A stretch of 60,000 nt of DNA from Tubiluchus corallicola. Its lineage: Eukaryota > Priapulida > Priapulimorpha > Priapulimorphida > Tubiluchidae. The translations under genes were made by a program, and so were the position numbers. Below are positions 48,296-58,124 of this stretch, one piece after another. The stretch is from NCBI GenBank assembly GCA_030141605.1, contig JAQGDQ010000030.1, positions 839,171 through 899,170 of the forward strand. Direction: 5' to 3'. Position 1 is the first letter of the stretch, and every line of letters starts with the position of its first letter. The notes below the pieces were generated by a model, which was not told the DNA's origin, ran no database searches, and was given only the letters and a program-made list of their open reading frames with translations.

Positions 48296-48543
48296 TTACA
48301 GTTAGCAGTTAGCAGACTCACAAAAAGATAAGTGAGCACAGTTAGCAGTTGATGACGCATGGCGTGTTTTTGACTTCGTCCGCACTATATGTCATGCTGT
48401 ACAAGTTCTAACGTACAGTAATGTTGTAGCCACCTGCTTTACGGTCAAAATGAGATAGAATTGGCCATTAAAGTTTTATAATGATATCAGGAAATATCTA
48501 CACGGTGGATTACTTTTCATATATAAGTTAAAATATTTGTGCG

Positions 48544-49300
48544 GTGCCGACAGCTATGGAAGAAAACTTGGGAGAAAGAGTACGCCAAGAAATTGAAAAC
48601 TTGGATTTGGAGCTGGAGCCAACCATTATGAGAATGCTTACACGACCTGAAAATGTAAGTGCTATCAAGTTGGTGACTGATATTTTTGTTGAGCCAATCA
48701 TAAAGAAAACTATCGATGAAGCAATGCCAAGTAAATCTTTCGATGAATTTTATAAAACTTGCGACAATTTAGAAGCCAAGCTTAATGAGCTTGAACAGTA
48801 TTCGAGACGAAATACAATTAGATGTTTTGGCCTTGTAGAATAGAATTGGTCGTGTTAATACTGACAACCCAAGACCAAGGGCAGTAATATGTAAATTTAC
48901 GACGAATAGAGTTAAACGGGAAGTAATGACTGCAAGTCGACTGCTCGTGAAGAACAACAGACAGAATAAAATGCCGGCACCACCGTTTGTTGTGAGAGAA
49001 GATTTGACGGCCAGGAATCTAAACATAGTCAAAACATGTATTTCGCTTGCTCAATTCAAAAAGATTACATCCACGTGGACAATCGATGGCAAGATCTTCG
49101 TAAAAGATAGACATGGCGCAAGACATCAGATCAAGGACGTTAGTGATCTCTGTAACTACGGCGATACAAGGCATATGGATCGAGCTGGGAACAATGTAGT
49201 AGGAAGAGAGGATGTGCAAGGTATGCCTAGAAAAGTTACGTCACTTCCTAACTCTACAACGAGGCGTCAAACTAGATTATCCTCAAAAATGACAGTTTGA
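48544..49300 (+). pseudogene. LINE ORF1-like remnant (coiled coil plus RRM-like region)
   Basis: The first frame (48544-48843) ends with LEAKLNELEQYSRRNTIRCF, the coiled-coil-to-RRM junction (LEQYSRRNNLRI) of LINE ORF1 proteins. A frameshift near 48843 leads to a second frame with RPRAVICKF, then VREDLTARN and TIDGKIFVKDRHG, matching the downstream RNA-binding part. Broken by one shift. It may be the first ORF of the LINE that follows, but a 1.5-kb non-coding gap separates them, so it may be a different insertion. Confidence 0.75.
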
Positions 49301-50872
49301 TCTTCAAAGATGACGTAAGTTTCCTATTCGTTTTAAGTGACTGGTAATAACAATAACTTGACTGGCTGGTATATATCCTTATGAAGTCAGAGTTGTATAA
49401 GTAATTATGTACTTTATCTTTGGAATCAGTGCGTTTTTTAAAGCTTTTTCTTTCTAAAAAAAATTAAACACTTAAATGAGGTTTCACTACATATTCCTTG
49501 AAAAGACAGCTGTTGAATCTTTAGTATGAGTATGCCTATAATTACGATAATATCGCTGGCCTACAGGCTACAGGTTGTAGTAGGCTTTTACACGATAAAG
49601 TTGTTTCACCAACTTAATTTAATTTGCGAATAACTATGCAGGAATGATATCACCAGTTTTTTGTTTTGTATTTTACTTTTTTTGTAAACGTCAAATTTCT
49701 AGTTGAGGAGTCTCAGAATGACAGCTGACTATGTCATTAATTTGTTTGTGACTCTTAAATACATATAACTCAACATTATTTACCTTTTGAGATATTAAGT
49801 GCAAAATGATTGCACATTATTTTTTTTTGTTTTTGTTAAATTTTTATTGTGTTTTTTATTTTATAATATACCGTATACAGTATAATACTTCACAAAATTG
49901 CCTACAAGACTTCAAGAAAACATTTTAGTCTTAACTAAGTTTAGATAATTCGCAATGTGATGACTCTGGGATGTCTAAAATTTTTGTAATAACAATGTTA
50001 ATGCTTTAGTTCAGTTTAAATATTAAGAGATATGCAGGCCTAAAGGTTACCTACTGCTAATGTATTTCGTGAAATTTTTGCTGTAGTGTATCGTAATATG
50101 CATGTAGGCTTCTCCAGATTTTTTGAAGGTCACCTACTGCAAACGTAGTTCGTGAAATTTTTGTTCTTGTGTACAATGTTTAGATACAACGTTGTGTAAC
50201 AATAGTTAGCACGTAGACTTCACCAATAATTATTCTTTTTTGCCCTCTCAAATCGGGTCTAGCTAGATTAAATGCAAATCATTCAAGATCATGATGAGAG
50301 CATTGTACAGTTACTGCTCATAATACTCCATGCTATTAATTCCGGATAAAGAAACTTGTTTTTTTAGTTATTGCAAATTAACATTATGTATAGTGCATAA
50401 AATATATAGCGTCCACTTGCGGCAAATGCTGGAGTGAAATTATAGTAAAGACTGTGTTATGTTTGAAGTTTAAATTCATCATGTTGGATGTTTATGTGCT
50501 GCACAATAAGTTTAGTCCTTTACAGTGTGTGTACTAGTAGTGTACTCTTGCAGGCTTGTAATCAGTTAAACTAAGCTGTATTGTAGATACGTCTGTGTTA
50601 CAAATTTTGTTTTTCAATTTCCAAAATTTACAAAGTTAAAATAAGTCAGAAGTTAAGAGTAAAATTTTTAATTTATTTTTTTCCTCTTTGGAAGCTTATG
50701 TATATTCACTAGATTGAAAATCTAAACCCTTTACTCATTAATTTATGCTTTAATATTTACATTGTTTTTAATGTATTCCACGGTGAGATATTAGTGTTGT
50801 AATTGCTTATATTCAAAAACAACAAATCAAAATATTAAGATTTTTTTCTCGTTAAGCAGTAGCTACTTCAGT
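49301..50872. other. AT-rich gap between ORF1-like remnant and LINE ORF
   Basis: No gene seen. A short sequence recurs: CACCTACTGC or CTACTGC near 50050 and 50130, each followed by GTGAAATTTTTG, and again with CTTGTGTACAATG nearby. This imperfect tandem duplication of about 80 bp could belong to the 5' part of the LINE. Confidence 0.5.
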
Positions 50873-51388
50873 TTGAGTTTAGTTTTTGAGATTCTTCAAA
50901 GTTTGTTTGTTGATGATGTTACTAACACGGATGAGTCTAATTGCTGTGGTTTATGTTACAAGTTGATTACTATTTACCGAATTATTATTCAATGTTCTTA
51001 TTGCAATTCATATTGCCATCGCAGATGTGTATCTATACCAACCTATACTAATAATAATGATCCATTCATGTGCCCGGTGTGTTATGACAATGTCTTTCCT
51101 TTCTCAAAATTAGATGACTCTGATTTACGTAAATTATTATATCATACTAAATTTGAAGATTTTAGCGATCTACCAGATATTTTAAATAGTCAATGTTTTA
51201 CCTTAAATAACTACGATCAGCATGATACCGACACTATAATACCGTCTATTACCTCACAATATTTTTCTCCTGATGAGTTTCATTTATGCATTGATAGTAA
51301 CTCATCTGATTTAACTATGATGCACCTGAACGTTGTCAGTTTAAATGAAGAAAAATTGAACTTATTCACGAATTACTTTCTCCTTTAA
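50873..51388 (+). pseudogene. LINE ORF2 segment: PHD finger and start of endonuclease
   Basis: The frame carries the full Cys/His set of a PHD-like finger near residues 23-80 and reaches MMHLNVVSLNEEKLNLF, the first strand of the endonuclease (usually LNxRSL). It is broken by a -1 shift near 51360; the frame continues as LLSPLRNLIKILGISETRLS in the next phase. Confidence 0.85.
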
Positions 51389-51389
51389 G

Positions 51390-52434
51390 AAACCTTATTA
51401 AAATATTAGGCATTTCTGAGACACGACTGAGCAATGTTTCTGTATCAAATTATGACCTTCCAGATTATTTTGAACTCCTAAGACATGACTCCAGTTTGAA
51501 AACACATATCGGTGGTGTGGGTTTATATATTCATTCTTCATTGACGTACTTTGATAGATCAGATCTTAAGCTTAATGTTAATAACTGTGAAAATTTATGG
51601 ATAGAATTGGACTCAAAACAACATGTTGCAGTGGTAGTTGGGCTAATTTACCGGCATCCAGGCGGTACTTTGGATTCCTTAAAGCGTCTCAAATCTGAAC
51701 TTGAAAGTACAATAAAAATTGTAAATGCGGAACACAAAAAATTATATATTATGGGTGATCTCAACATTGATCTTCTGAAACGTGATAGTCATAATTTTAC
51801 AGCTCAATATATTGATATGTTATTTTCGCAGTTTTGTTACCCTTTAATTACAAGACCAACCAGAGTCAAATCAAAAACTTTAATTGATCACATCTATAGT
51901 AATTGCATAAACACTGAAATTAATTCTGGTATATGCCTTTATAATATTAGTGATCATTTACCAATTTTTGCAACAGTAAAAAATATTAGCGTAACTAGAG
52001 AAAAAAATTACAAAATTCATAAACGTAATTTCAAAAATTTTAATAAACAAAACTTTATAGATGACTTAGAAACTAGTTTCTTAAATTTTGAACAATATCT
52101 TACTTGTAATAGTCCCACAGAATATTATATGTATTTTTTAAATACATTAATTTCTATTATAGATAAACATGCACCATTAAGAATGCTTTCAAAAAAAGAA
52201 TGCAAATTATTAGAAAAACCTTGGATTACTAGAGGAATACTTGCTAGTGTTAGGAAAAAACAAAAAATGTATGTCACATTATTTAAATCTAATGATGTGA
52301 ATAAGCAAAATAGATATAAAACATATGCCAATATCCTGAATAAATTAAAAAATAAAAGCAAAGAACTATATTATATTAAGAAATTTCAGTTAGCTAATAA
52401 AGATATTAAATCTTTATTAATATGTGGAAAATAG
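51390..52434 (+). pseudogene. LINE ORF2 segment: endonuclease domain
   Basis: Apurinic-type endonuclease with GISETRLS (catalytic Glu), GGVGLYIHSS, GLIYRHPGG, GDLNIDLL (catalytic Asp/Asn) and SDHLPI (catalytic Asp-His). All catalytic positions are present, so nicking function was recently intact. A shift near 52415 separates it from the reverse transcriptase. Confidence 0.88.
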
Positions 52435-53378
52435 TCAATGAACTAGTAAAACTAAAAGCCCAAAAGAATTGTCCTACTAAATTAGTTATTAATAATGAGC
52501 AAATAACCCAGCCCCAGTTAATGGCTGATAAATTTAATAAGTTTTTTGTTGAAGTTGGATCAACATTGGCACAAAATATTCCAAATGTCAATAAGCATCA
52601 TCTTTCGTATTTAACTGGTAATCTCGCTAATGAATTTAGATTTGAACCTACTAATGAAGTAGAAGTGCTTTCATTATTAACAGGACTTAAGGGCAACAGA
52701 GCCCCTGGTGCAGATGGTGTCAGTAATTTTTTTACTAAAATTGCTAGTTACGTCATTTCGAAGCCATTAACTTTTATAATTAATCAATCATTTATTACTG
52801 GTAATTTTCTTGAACAGCTTAAACTCACTAAAGTAATTCCTGTTTATAAATCAAATAGTAAAACTAAGTTATCTAATTATCGACCAATTTCACTCTTAAG
52901 TGTTTTTTCTAAAATACTTGAAAAAATCGCATTTAATCAACTGTCCTCTTTTCTTTTACAAAACAAAGTTTGATATGACTATCAATTCGGTTTTCGAAAG
53001 TCGCATTCAACAGCATTAGCATTAATTGAAATAACCAATAAAATTGCAGAGGCGCTCGATAATGATCAGTATGTCTGTGGTCTGTTATTAGATTTATCAA
53101 AGGCATTTGATACGGTAAATCATTGTATTATTCTTGACAAATTGCATTATTATGGTATAAGACATTCAGCTCAATCATGGTTCAAAAGTTATCTTTGTGA
53201 TCGTCTCCAGTATGTCGAACTAAATGGATGTAAATCCAATACACTTCCAATTAAGCATGGTGTTCCCCAAGGTTCTACTCTAGGACCACTTTTATTTCTT
53301 CTATATATAAATGATATGCCACTAAGTTCCTCAAATTTAATCTTCAGACTTTTTGCAGATGACACAAATATTTTTTAA
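52422..53378 (+). pseudogene. LINE ORF2 segment: reverse transcriptase
   Basis: Fingers and palm of a non-LTR reverse transcriptase with all core motifs, including the FADD active site (RLFADDTN). One in-frame TGA at 52971-52973 interrupts it after SFLLQNKV; the same frame continues with YDYQFGFRKSHST. A frameshift follows shortly after FADD. Confidence 0.9.
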
Positions 53379-54054
53379 GTGATTCAAATATAGATAACTT
53401 GGAGAGTGTTATGAATACCCAGTTAAATAAAGTAACACAATGGTTGAATGTCAATAAGCTCTCATTGAATATTAATAAATCTAACTTCATGCTTCTAAAA
53501 AAGAAAAGGAGAACACCATCAAGAAATATAACCATAGTTCTTAGTATTGTTATTGTTGAAAAAAGTCACATGTTAAATATTTGAAAATGTTTCTTGATGA
53601 GCACCTAGACTGGAAGTACCAAATAAGTATAATAAAGCATAAATTGAGTAAAACCTTGGGAATCATCTATAAATTACGCAAGTTTGTTAATAGAGAAACA
53701 CTGATGAAAATCTATTACAGTTTAGTCTACCCATATCTAATATATGGCGTCACGTCTTGGGGCGGTGTATATAAAAGTAATCTGGAAGCTTTACAAATTA
53801 CCCAGAACAAAATTCTCAAACTAATATATCATGTAAGGTATGACCATCCCACAAATATAATTTATTTGTCTGTTAAAACTCTTGAAGTGAAAGAAATATA
53901 TGACATGTATTGTCTTCATTTCATGTATCACTATCATAATTCACTACTTCCACCAGCTTTTCAGTCATACTTTAGTCCAGTTTCAAATCAACGTGATCAT
54001 TACACAAGATATTCAGTCGAAAACTATGTACTCCCCTTCCAAAAACAAATATAA
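53379..54054 (+). pseudogene. LINE ORF2 segment: thumb and C-terminal region
   Basis: Two frames: about 53385-53584 (WLNVNKLSLNINKSNFMLL, the motif after FADD) and 53581-54054 (DEHLDWKYQI, LIYGVTSWGGVYKSNLEALQ, HNSLLPPAFQSYF). Together they are the normal C-terminal end of CR1/L2/Rex-like LINEs. No RNase H domain is seen. Confidence 0.88.
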
Positions 54055-54386
54055 TGAAACAGTCATCAAAATATAATGCTATTAAAATATGGTCATTCAA
54101 AGAATTACCTACTACAACGGTATAATTAACTCACAATTTTACTCATCCTGATCTTAAGTTACTAACAAAACTTATTTTGTGCTAATGTATGCTATAACTG
54201 ATGAAAATGTAATGTTAATTGTCAATTGTTTCACTTATCTGGAGGAGGGTCGAAAGCTAAATGCTCCTTCCTCCTCCTCACAGTAACTCGCATAGTTTAT
54301 TTTTTTCAATGTTATATCAATTTATATGTATGTTTGAGTTGCTGTGGAATAAATTCATAATTCATAAAAAATTCATAGTTCATAAA

Positions 54387-54863
54387 CTAGAGAAATGAAG
54401 TACTGGCTAATTGTGCCCTGGATAAGTGACATATAATCCCATTTTTTGGCCGTTATCAGTATCATAATTAGCGTCGCTATTGTTGTTGCTATCGCTATCA
54501 TTGTCATTTAGTCATGTAATCCCTGATTCCTCAGCAGCCAGTGACTATTAGGCAGCAGAAGTAGTGTGTAGCTGAGTTATACGATTCATTAACACTGCTA
54601 TATACTTTGAAATGGCCAACTGCAATGGCGAAAATGTAATTTTTAACTTCGAATCAGTAGCTTAACGGTAATGGAATCAGGGACTATATTTGCGCAGTAT
54701 TATTTACCTGCTATGGCAACAACGCTTTTTGAGTGAAAATACAAAATTAATGGTTTTTTGACAATTATTGGCTTTCATCTAACATGTGACAGATTTGCCT
54801 CACAAATAACTAAACCATTGTTTTTGCGACCTATACTATTAAAGAGTTGATTTTTCTACAGTG
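54387..54863. other. upstream region of the NME5-like gene
   Basis: About 480 bp between the LINE tail and the start codon. No clear TATA box or CpG patch. The promoter of the NME5-like gene should lie here or inside the LINE 3' end. Confidence 0.4.
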
Positions 54864-55067
54864 ATGAGTAACACGTCATTGCACTCGTACGATGACGAAG
54901 GCAGTTTGGAAATAAAAGCATCGCGCGAAGATGGTGCACCTGAAAGCGAAACTAAACAGCGTACTGTAGTTGTTGAGAGAACACTGTCCCTTATAAAACC
55001 TGATGCTGTAGATAAAGCTGAAGAGATTGAAAGATTTATAGTAGACAGCGGTTTTACTATCATAAAG
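54864..55067 (+). CDS. NME5: NME5 exon 1
   Basis: ATG at 54864 in context GTGATGAGT; donor GTAGTT at 55068 after ATAAAG (phase 0). Reads MSNTSLHSYDDEGSLEIKAS and reaches RTLSLIKPDAVDKAEEIERF and SGFTIIK. KPDAV is the NDPK N-terminal signature. Confidence 0.92.
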
Positions 55068-55534
55068 GTAGTTAATATGGCTAGTAATACATAGTAATAC
55101 AGTAGTACTAGTAAATAATATTTTTGTGAAACAGTCCTACCTACAATGACATTATTTATAAATAATGATAATATTTGCATTTTCAGTAATAAATTAGCAT
55201 TGTTTTGAATTGTATTATTATACAAATGGTGCAATGAATATGTAATTTCACAGAGTCAAAAGTTTGACAATTCATGTTTATTTTTATTTTTGTTTGTAGA
55301 GCTAAACATGTCTCGTTTATGTCTTATGTGATCAATCAGGATAAATTGTCAAATTGGCCTGAGGTTTTTCAAAGCACTGTTAAACCCACGGCCTTAATTT
55401 TGATTACTGATATGATTCGCTGACCAATAGCACCATACTGTCATCCTACTATACTCTCTCTCTCTCTTCCTTCCTCCCCCCTCTCTCTTCCTCCCTCCCC
55501 CTCTCTCTCTCTCTCTCTTCCTTCCTCCCTCCCT

Positions 55535-55573
<39 letters not shown>

Positions 55574-58124
55574 TCTCTTTCCCTTTAAATTCGTTATAAC
55601 TATTACTGTGTATTTTACTTTTCTAGAAAAGACGACTTCACCTTAGCCCAGAGCAAGCCAGTGAATTTTATGCTCCTCATTATGGAAAAATGTTCTTCCC
55701 GAGACTAATTACATTCATGTCAAGTGGTGAAATTGTTGCTTTACTTCTTGCAAAACAGGATGCAATATCATTATGGAAAGAGTTAATAGGCCCCACGGAT
55801 TCAGAGAGCGCACTTGAAACCAGTCCAGACAGGTATAGCTTAAATGCTCTAGATTTGAGGGTCAGTGATTATACATGTAATACACCTATACTATTCAGTG
55901 TTAATAACTGTGGCAAACTTATGAAGTGTGGTTTGAAAATTTCTCACGTATGAAGACAAATTGTATGACAAGAAGCATTAACCAAATCTGAGTTGATTGT
56001 ATGTGTACTTAACACGTTAAACTCTCAACAATTAGTGATAATTAAGCAACAAATGCTCTATGCAAAGCTGATCACAAGGCTGCTTCGAGACACTGTCACC
56101 ACTCTTGGTGTCTTAAGTGCATGATCTTAATCAAGTTAATTAATTAATTTAATTTAATGATCTTAATTAATGGACTGCTGTAATGATTTAATATCAAACT
56201 GTCTGAATGTAACATTGTCAATAATGATTAGTTAATTTAAAAAAAATTAAAATACACAGTTGTTCCATTAAGTCTAATGAATTCGCATATCTATATGTGT
56301 ATATCGTTATAGCTTGAGAGGAAGATATGGAACGGATGACATAAAAAATGCGGTACATGGCAGTGATGGCTTCATTAATGCACATCGTGAAATACGCTTC
56401 TTTTTTCCAGAAAGTGAGTATTGTTAAAAGAAGATTCTTGTGAAATCAGTCTTATACTAATAAATAATAATTCACTCTTCCCAAAAAATAAGTCCCTGTT
56501 CCTCTTGTTTGTGATACTACAAAATGAAAAAGTTGGTAAAAATGTTATGCCCAGATGCGCTATATTCGATTGCTGAAAGGTTATAATATATAGTATGATA
56601 TTATGGGTACAGCAAGTGACTCCGCATTTAGCTACGTTTCGTTTTAACAATGCTGAGCATCTAACACCTTTTTTCACTTAAAGATGCACATTTCATTTTA
56701 ATGAATTTTTTTTACTTCACTCAATGCCAATTTTTATTTCATCAAAAACTTTTTTACATAATTTGATGCATTAAAATGGTATTGCATTATTCTGTTCTAA
56801 AATGCACTAGTGATGTAAACAGTGCAATTATTATGCATGTATAGTTGTATACGTTTTGCTTTCCAACTGACGACTAAATGCTAGCTGTTTGTATCAAGCG
56901 AGACCTGGGAGAAAACTTTATGGGAAGGAATTTTACCTGCAACCTGTTGCTATAGCAACCAGATGAAGTGTCTAGATAAAAATCCCAAGATCAGGGCTTG
57001 GCTTTGACTTTGCGATGTTTATTGTTTAACTGCTGCCTAGACTTGAACATTAATGAAGGGGAAACTAGGTAAGTAGGTGGTTTCAAGCAAGCTAACAGAA
57101 ATTAACCAGTAGAAACATGAGTAAAACTCATACAACATTTAATTTATATGATTTAAGCAGATTGTCTGTGGAACATCTCAATTCCTTTACATTACTTTCT
57201 ATAAAAGCTATAAAAGTCTTGGCTTCATTTAGCGATGTTTTGTTTAATGTCACATTTTGCTGGAACACGTTAGCACCGTTAAGCGAGGACGTATTGTATT
57301 GATAAATTTGCGATACATTAACAGCTGCTGCTGTAGCAAGGCTGTGCAGCAGTCAGAAAAACCAATATGAGACAATTGAGATATTAATAATCGGTAATGT
57401 TTTAATAGGTTCATTTTTCAGCCTACTCTACATAAGCAAAAAAATCAGTTACATCAATAGGCTTGCTCTACTCTCTGTGAAATATAGTTTACAATGATTT
57501 GATATTATGATCAACCAGCAATAGTAAATGAGTTACATCTATCAATACACTAATTTAAATCTTGTTGCTATGAAGGGTTTGCAATTTTAACTGCAAACCT
57601 GTCAGTTTTCCAAAATTTATCTGAATTTTAGTGATAATAACTTTTGCTAAACATTTTGAAAAGTTTGTCAGCTCGGCTTATCCAATCTAATCTAATCAAG
57701 TCACGTTATACAGGCACCCAGAGTATTATAATAAGAAAGTAACTTTTATTAATATTTCAAGTGACAAAATGTTAAAAGACATGTCTCCAAACGTTTAAAC
57801 TGCAGCCTGTAGTTATCTTGAATGATAGATTACACAAACAACCAACCAGTTTTATAGGCAGAGCCTACAGAAATTCATTAGTTATATTAACAGACCTCTA
57901 CAGGTTTAAAGTTTAAAGGCTTTTTTTAATAAGTACTATTATGCAGGATACGACGTAGTGAATCCTAACTTACTACTTCTACTGTAATTTTAAACTACAC
58001 TCTAGGTGTACTGGAACCAGTTCCTATTGCCAATAATGCTAGAGATTACTTAGAGCGGAATGTGAATGGAATATTGCTTAAGGGACTTACACAACTTTGC
58101 AAAGAGAAACCACTAGATCCATTG
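54864..58124 (+). CDS. NME5: NME5-like nucleoside diphosphate kinase homolog 5 (partial, first four coding exons)
   Basis: Join of 54864-55067, 55627-55832, 56313-56413 and 58006-58124, phases 0, 2, 1, 0; 630 nt, 210 residues so far. Segments: TLSLIKPDAV (NDPK start), SGFTII|KKRRLHLSPEQ, YGKMFFPRLITFMSSG, LRGRYGTDDIKNAVHGSDGF and HREIRFFFPE, then LEPVPIANNARDYLE and LTQLCKEKPLDPL. The NDPK catalytic His in HGSD is kept. The C-terminal stretch after FFPE is specific to NME5 and leads into a DPY30-like dimerisation helix (usual PLDPLIWLADWL), whose end is missing because the window stops first. NME5 is an axonemal protein of motile cilia and sperm, associated with radial spokes. An N-terminal extension of about 35 Asp/Glu/Ser-rich residues is longer than in vertebrates. 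Confidence 0.93.
55068..55626 (+). other. NME5 intron 1 with CT-rich tract
   Basis: Contains an imperfect CT/CCCTC array at about 55452-55585. Nothing else seen. Confidence 0.85.
55452..55585. repeat. (CT)n/(CCCT)n microsatellite
   Basis: Alternating CTCTCTCT and TTCCTCCCTCCC blocks for about 130 bp. Confidence 0.92.
55627..55832 (+). CDS. NME5: NME5 exon 2
   Basis: Acceptor TACTTTTCTAG, donor GTATAG at 55833 (phase 2). Reads KRRLHLSPEQASEFYAPHYG, then KMFFPRLITFMSSGEIVALL and DAISLWKELIGPTDS. It aligns gap-free with NME5 proteins, including the MSSG and LxGPT motifs of the kinase fold. Confidence 0.95.
56313..56413 (+). CDS. NME5: NME5 exon 3 with catalytic histidine
   Basis: Acceptor TCGTTATAG, donor GTGAGT at 56414 (phase 2 in, 1 out). 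Reads SLRGRYGTDDIKNAVHGSDG then HREIRFFFPE. N-x-x-HGSD is the NDPK active-site motif, and the His is present. FFPE closes the kinase domain. Confidence 0.95.
56414..58005 (+). other. NME5 intron 3
   Basis: 1.6 kb, AT-rich, no recognised element apart from a short TCTAATCTAATC run near 57685. Confidence 0.75.
58006..58124 (+). CDS. NME5: NME5 exon 4, start of C-terminal DPY30-like region
   Basis: Acceptor ACTACACTCTAG, donor GTTAGT at 58125 (phase 1 in, 0 out). Reads VLEPVPIANNARDYLERNVN then GILLKGLTQLCKEKPLDPL. The last residues are the beginning of the DPY30-like motif (P-x-DPLxWLAxxL); its rest must be in a downstream exon. Confidence 0.92.

Larger units (their letters stand above)
50873..54386 (+). 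mobile_element. CR1/L2-group LINE with PHD finger, endonuclease and reverse transcriptase (disabled)
   Basis: About 3.5 kb in one orientation. Order: PHD-type zinc finger (CCGLCYKL, CSYCNSYCHRRC, CPVC; about 50940-51090); EEP endonuclease (LGISETRLS, YIMGDLNIDLL, SDHLPIF; about 51290-51990); linker; reverse transcriptase (APGADGVS, NYRPISLLSVFSKILE, LLDLSKAFDTVNH, GVPQGSTLGPLLF, RLFADDTN; about 52690-53378); thumb and C-terminal region (YGVTSWGG, LKLIYHVRYDHP; to 54054). Frameshifts lie near 51360, 52415, 53376 and 53570, and an in-frame TGA at 52971. The 3' end has a G/C stem (GGAGGAGGG with CTCCTCCTC, about 54241-54279) and a tail AATAAATTCATAATTCATA. Non-functional as written. Confidence 0.92.
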
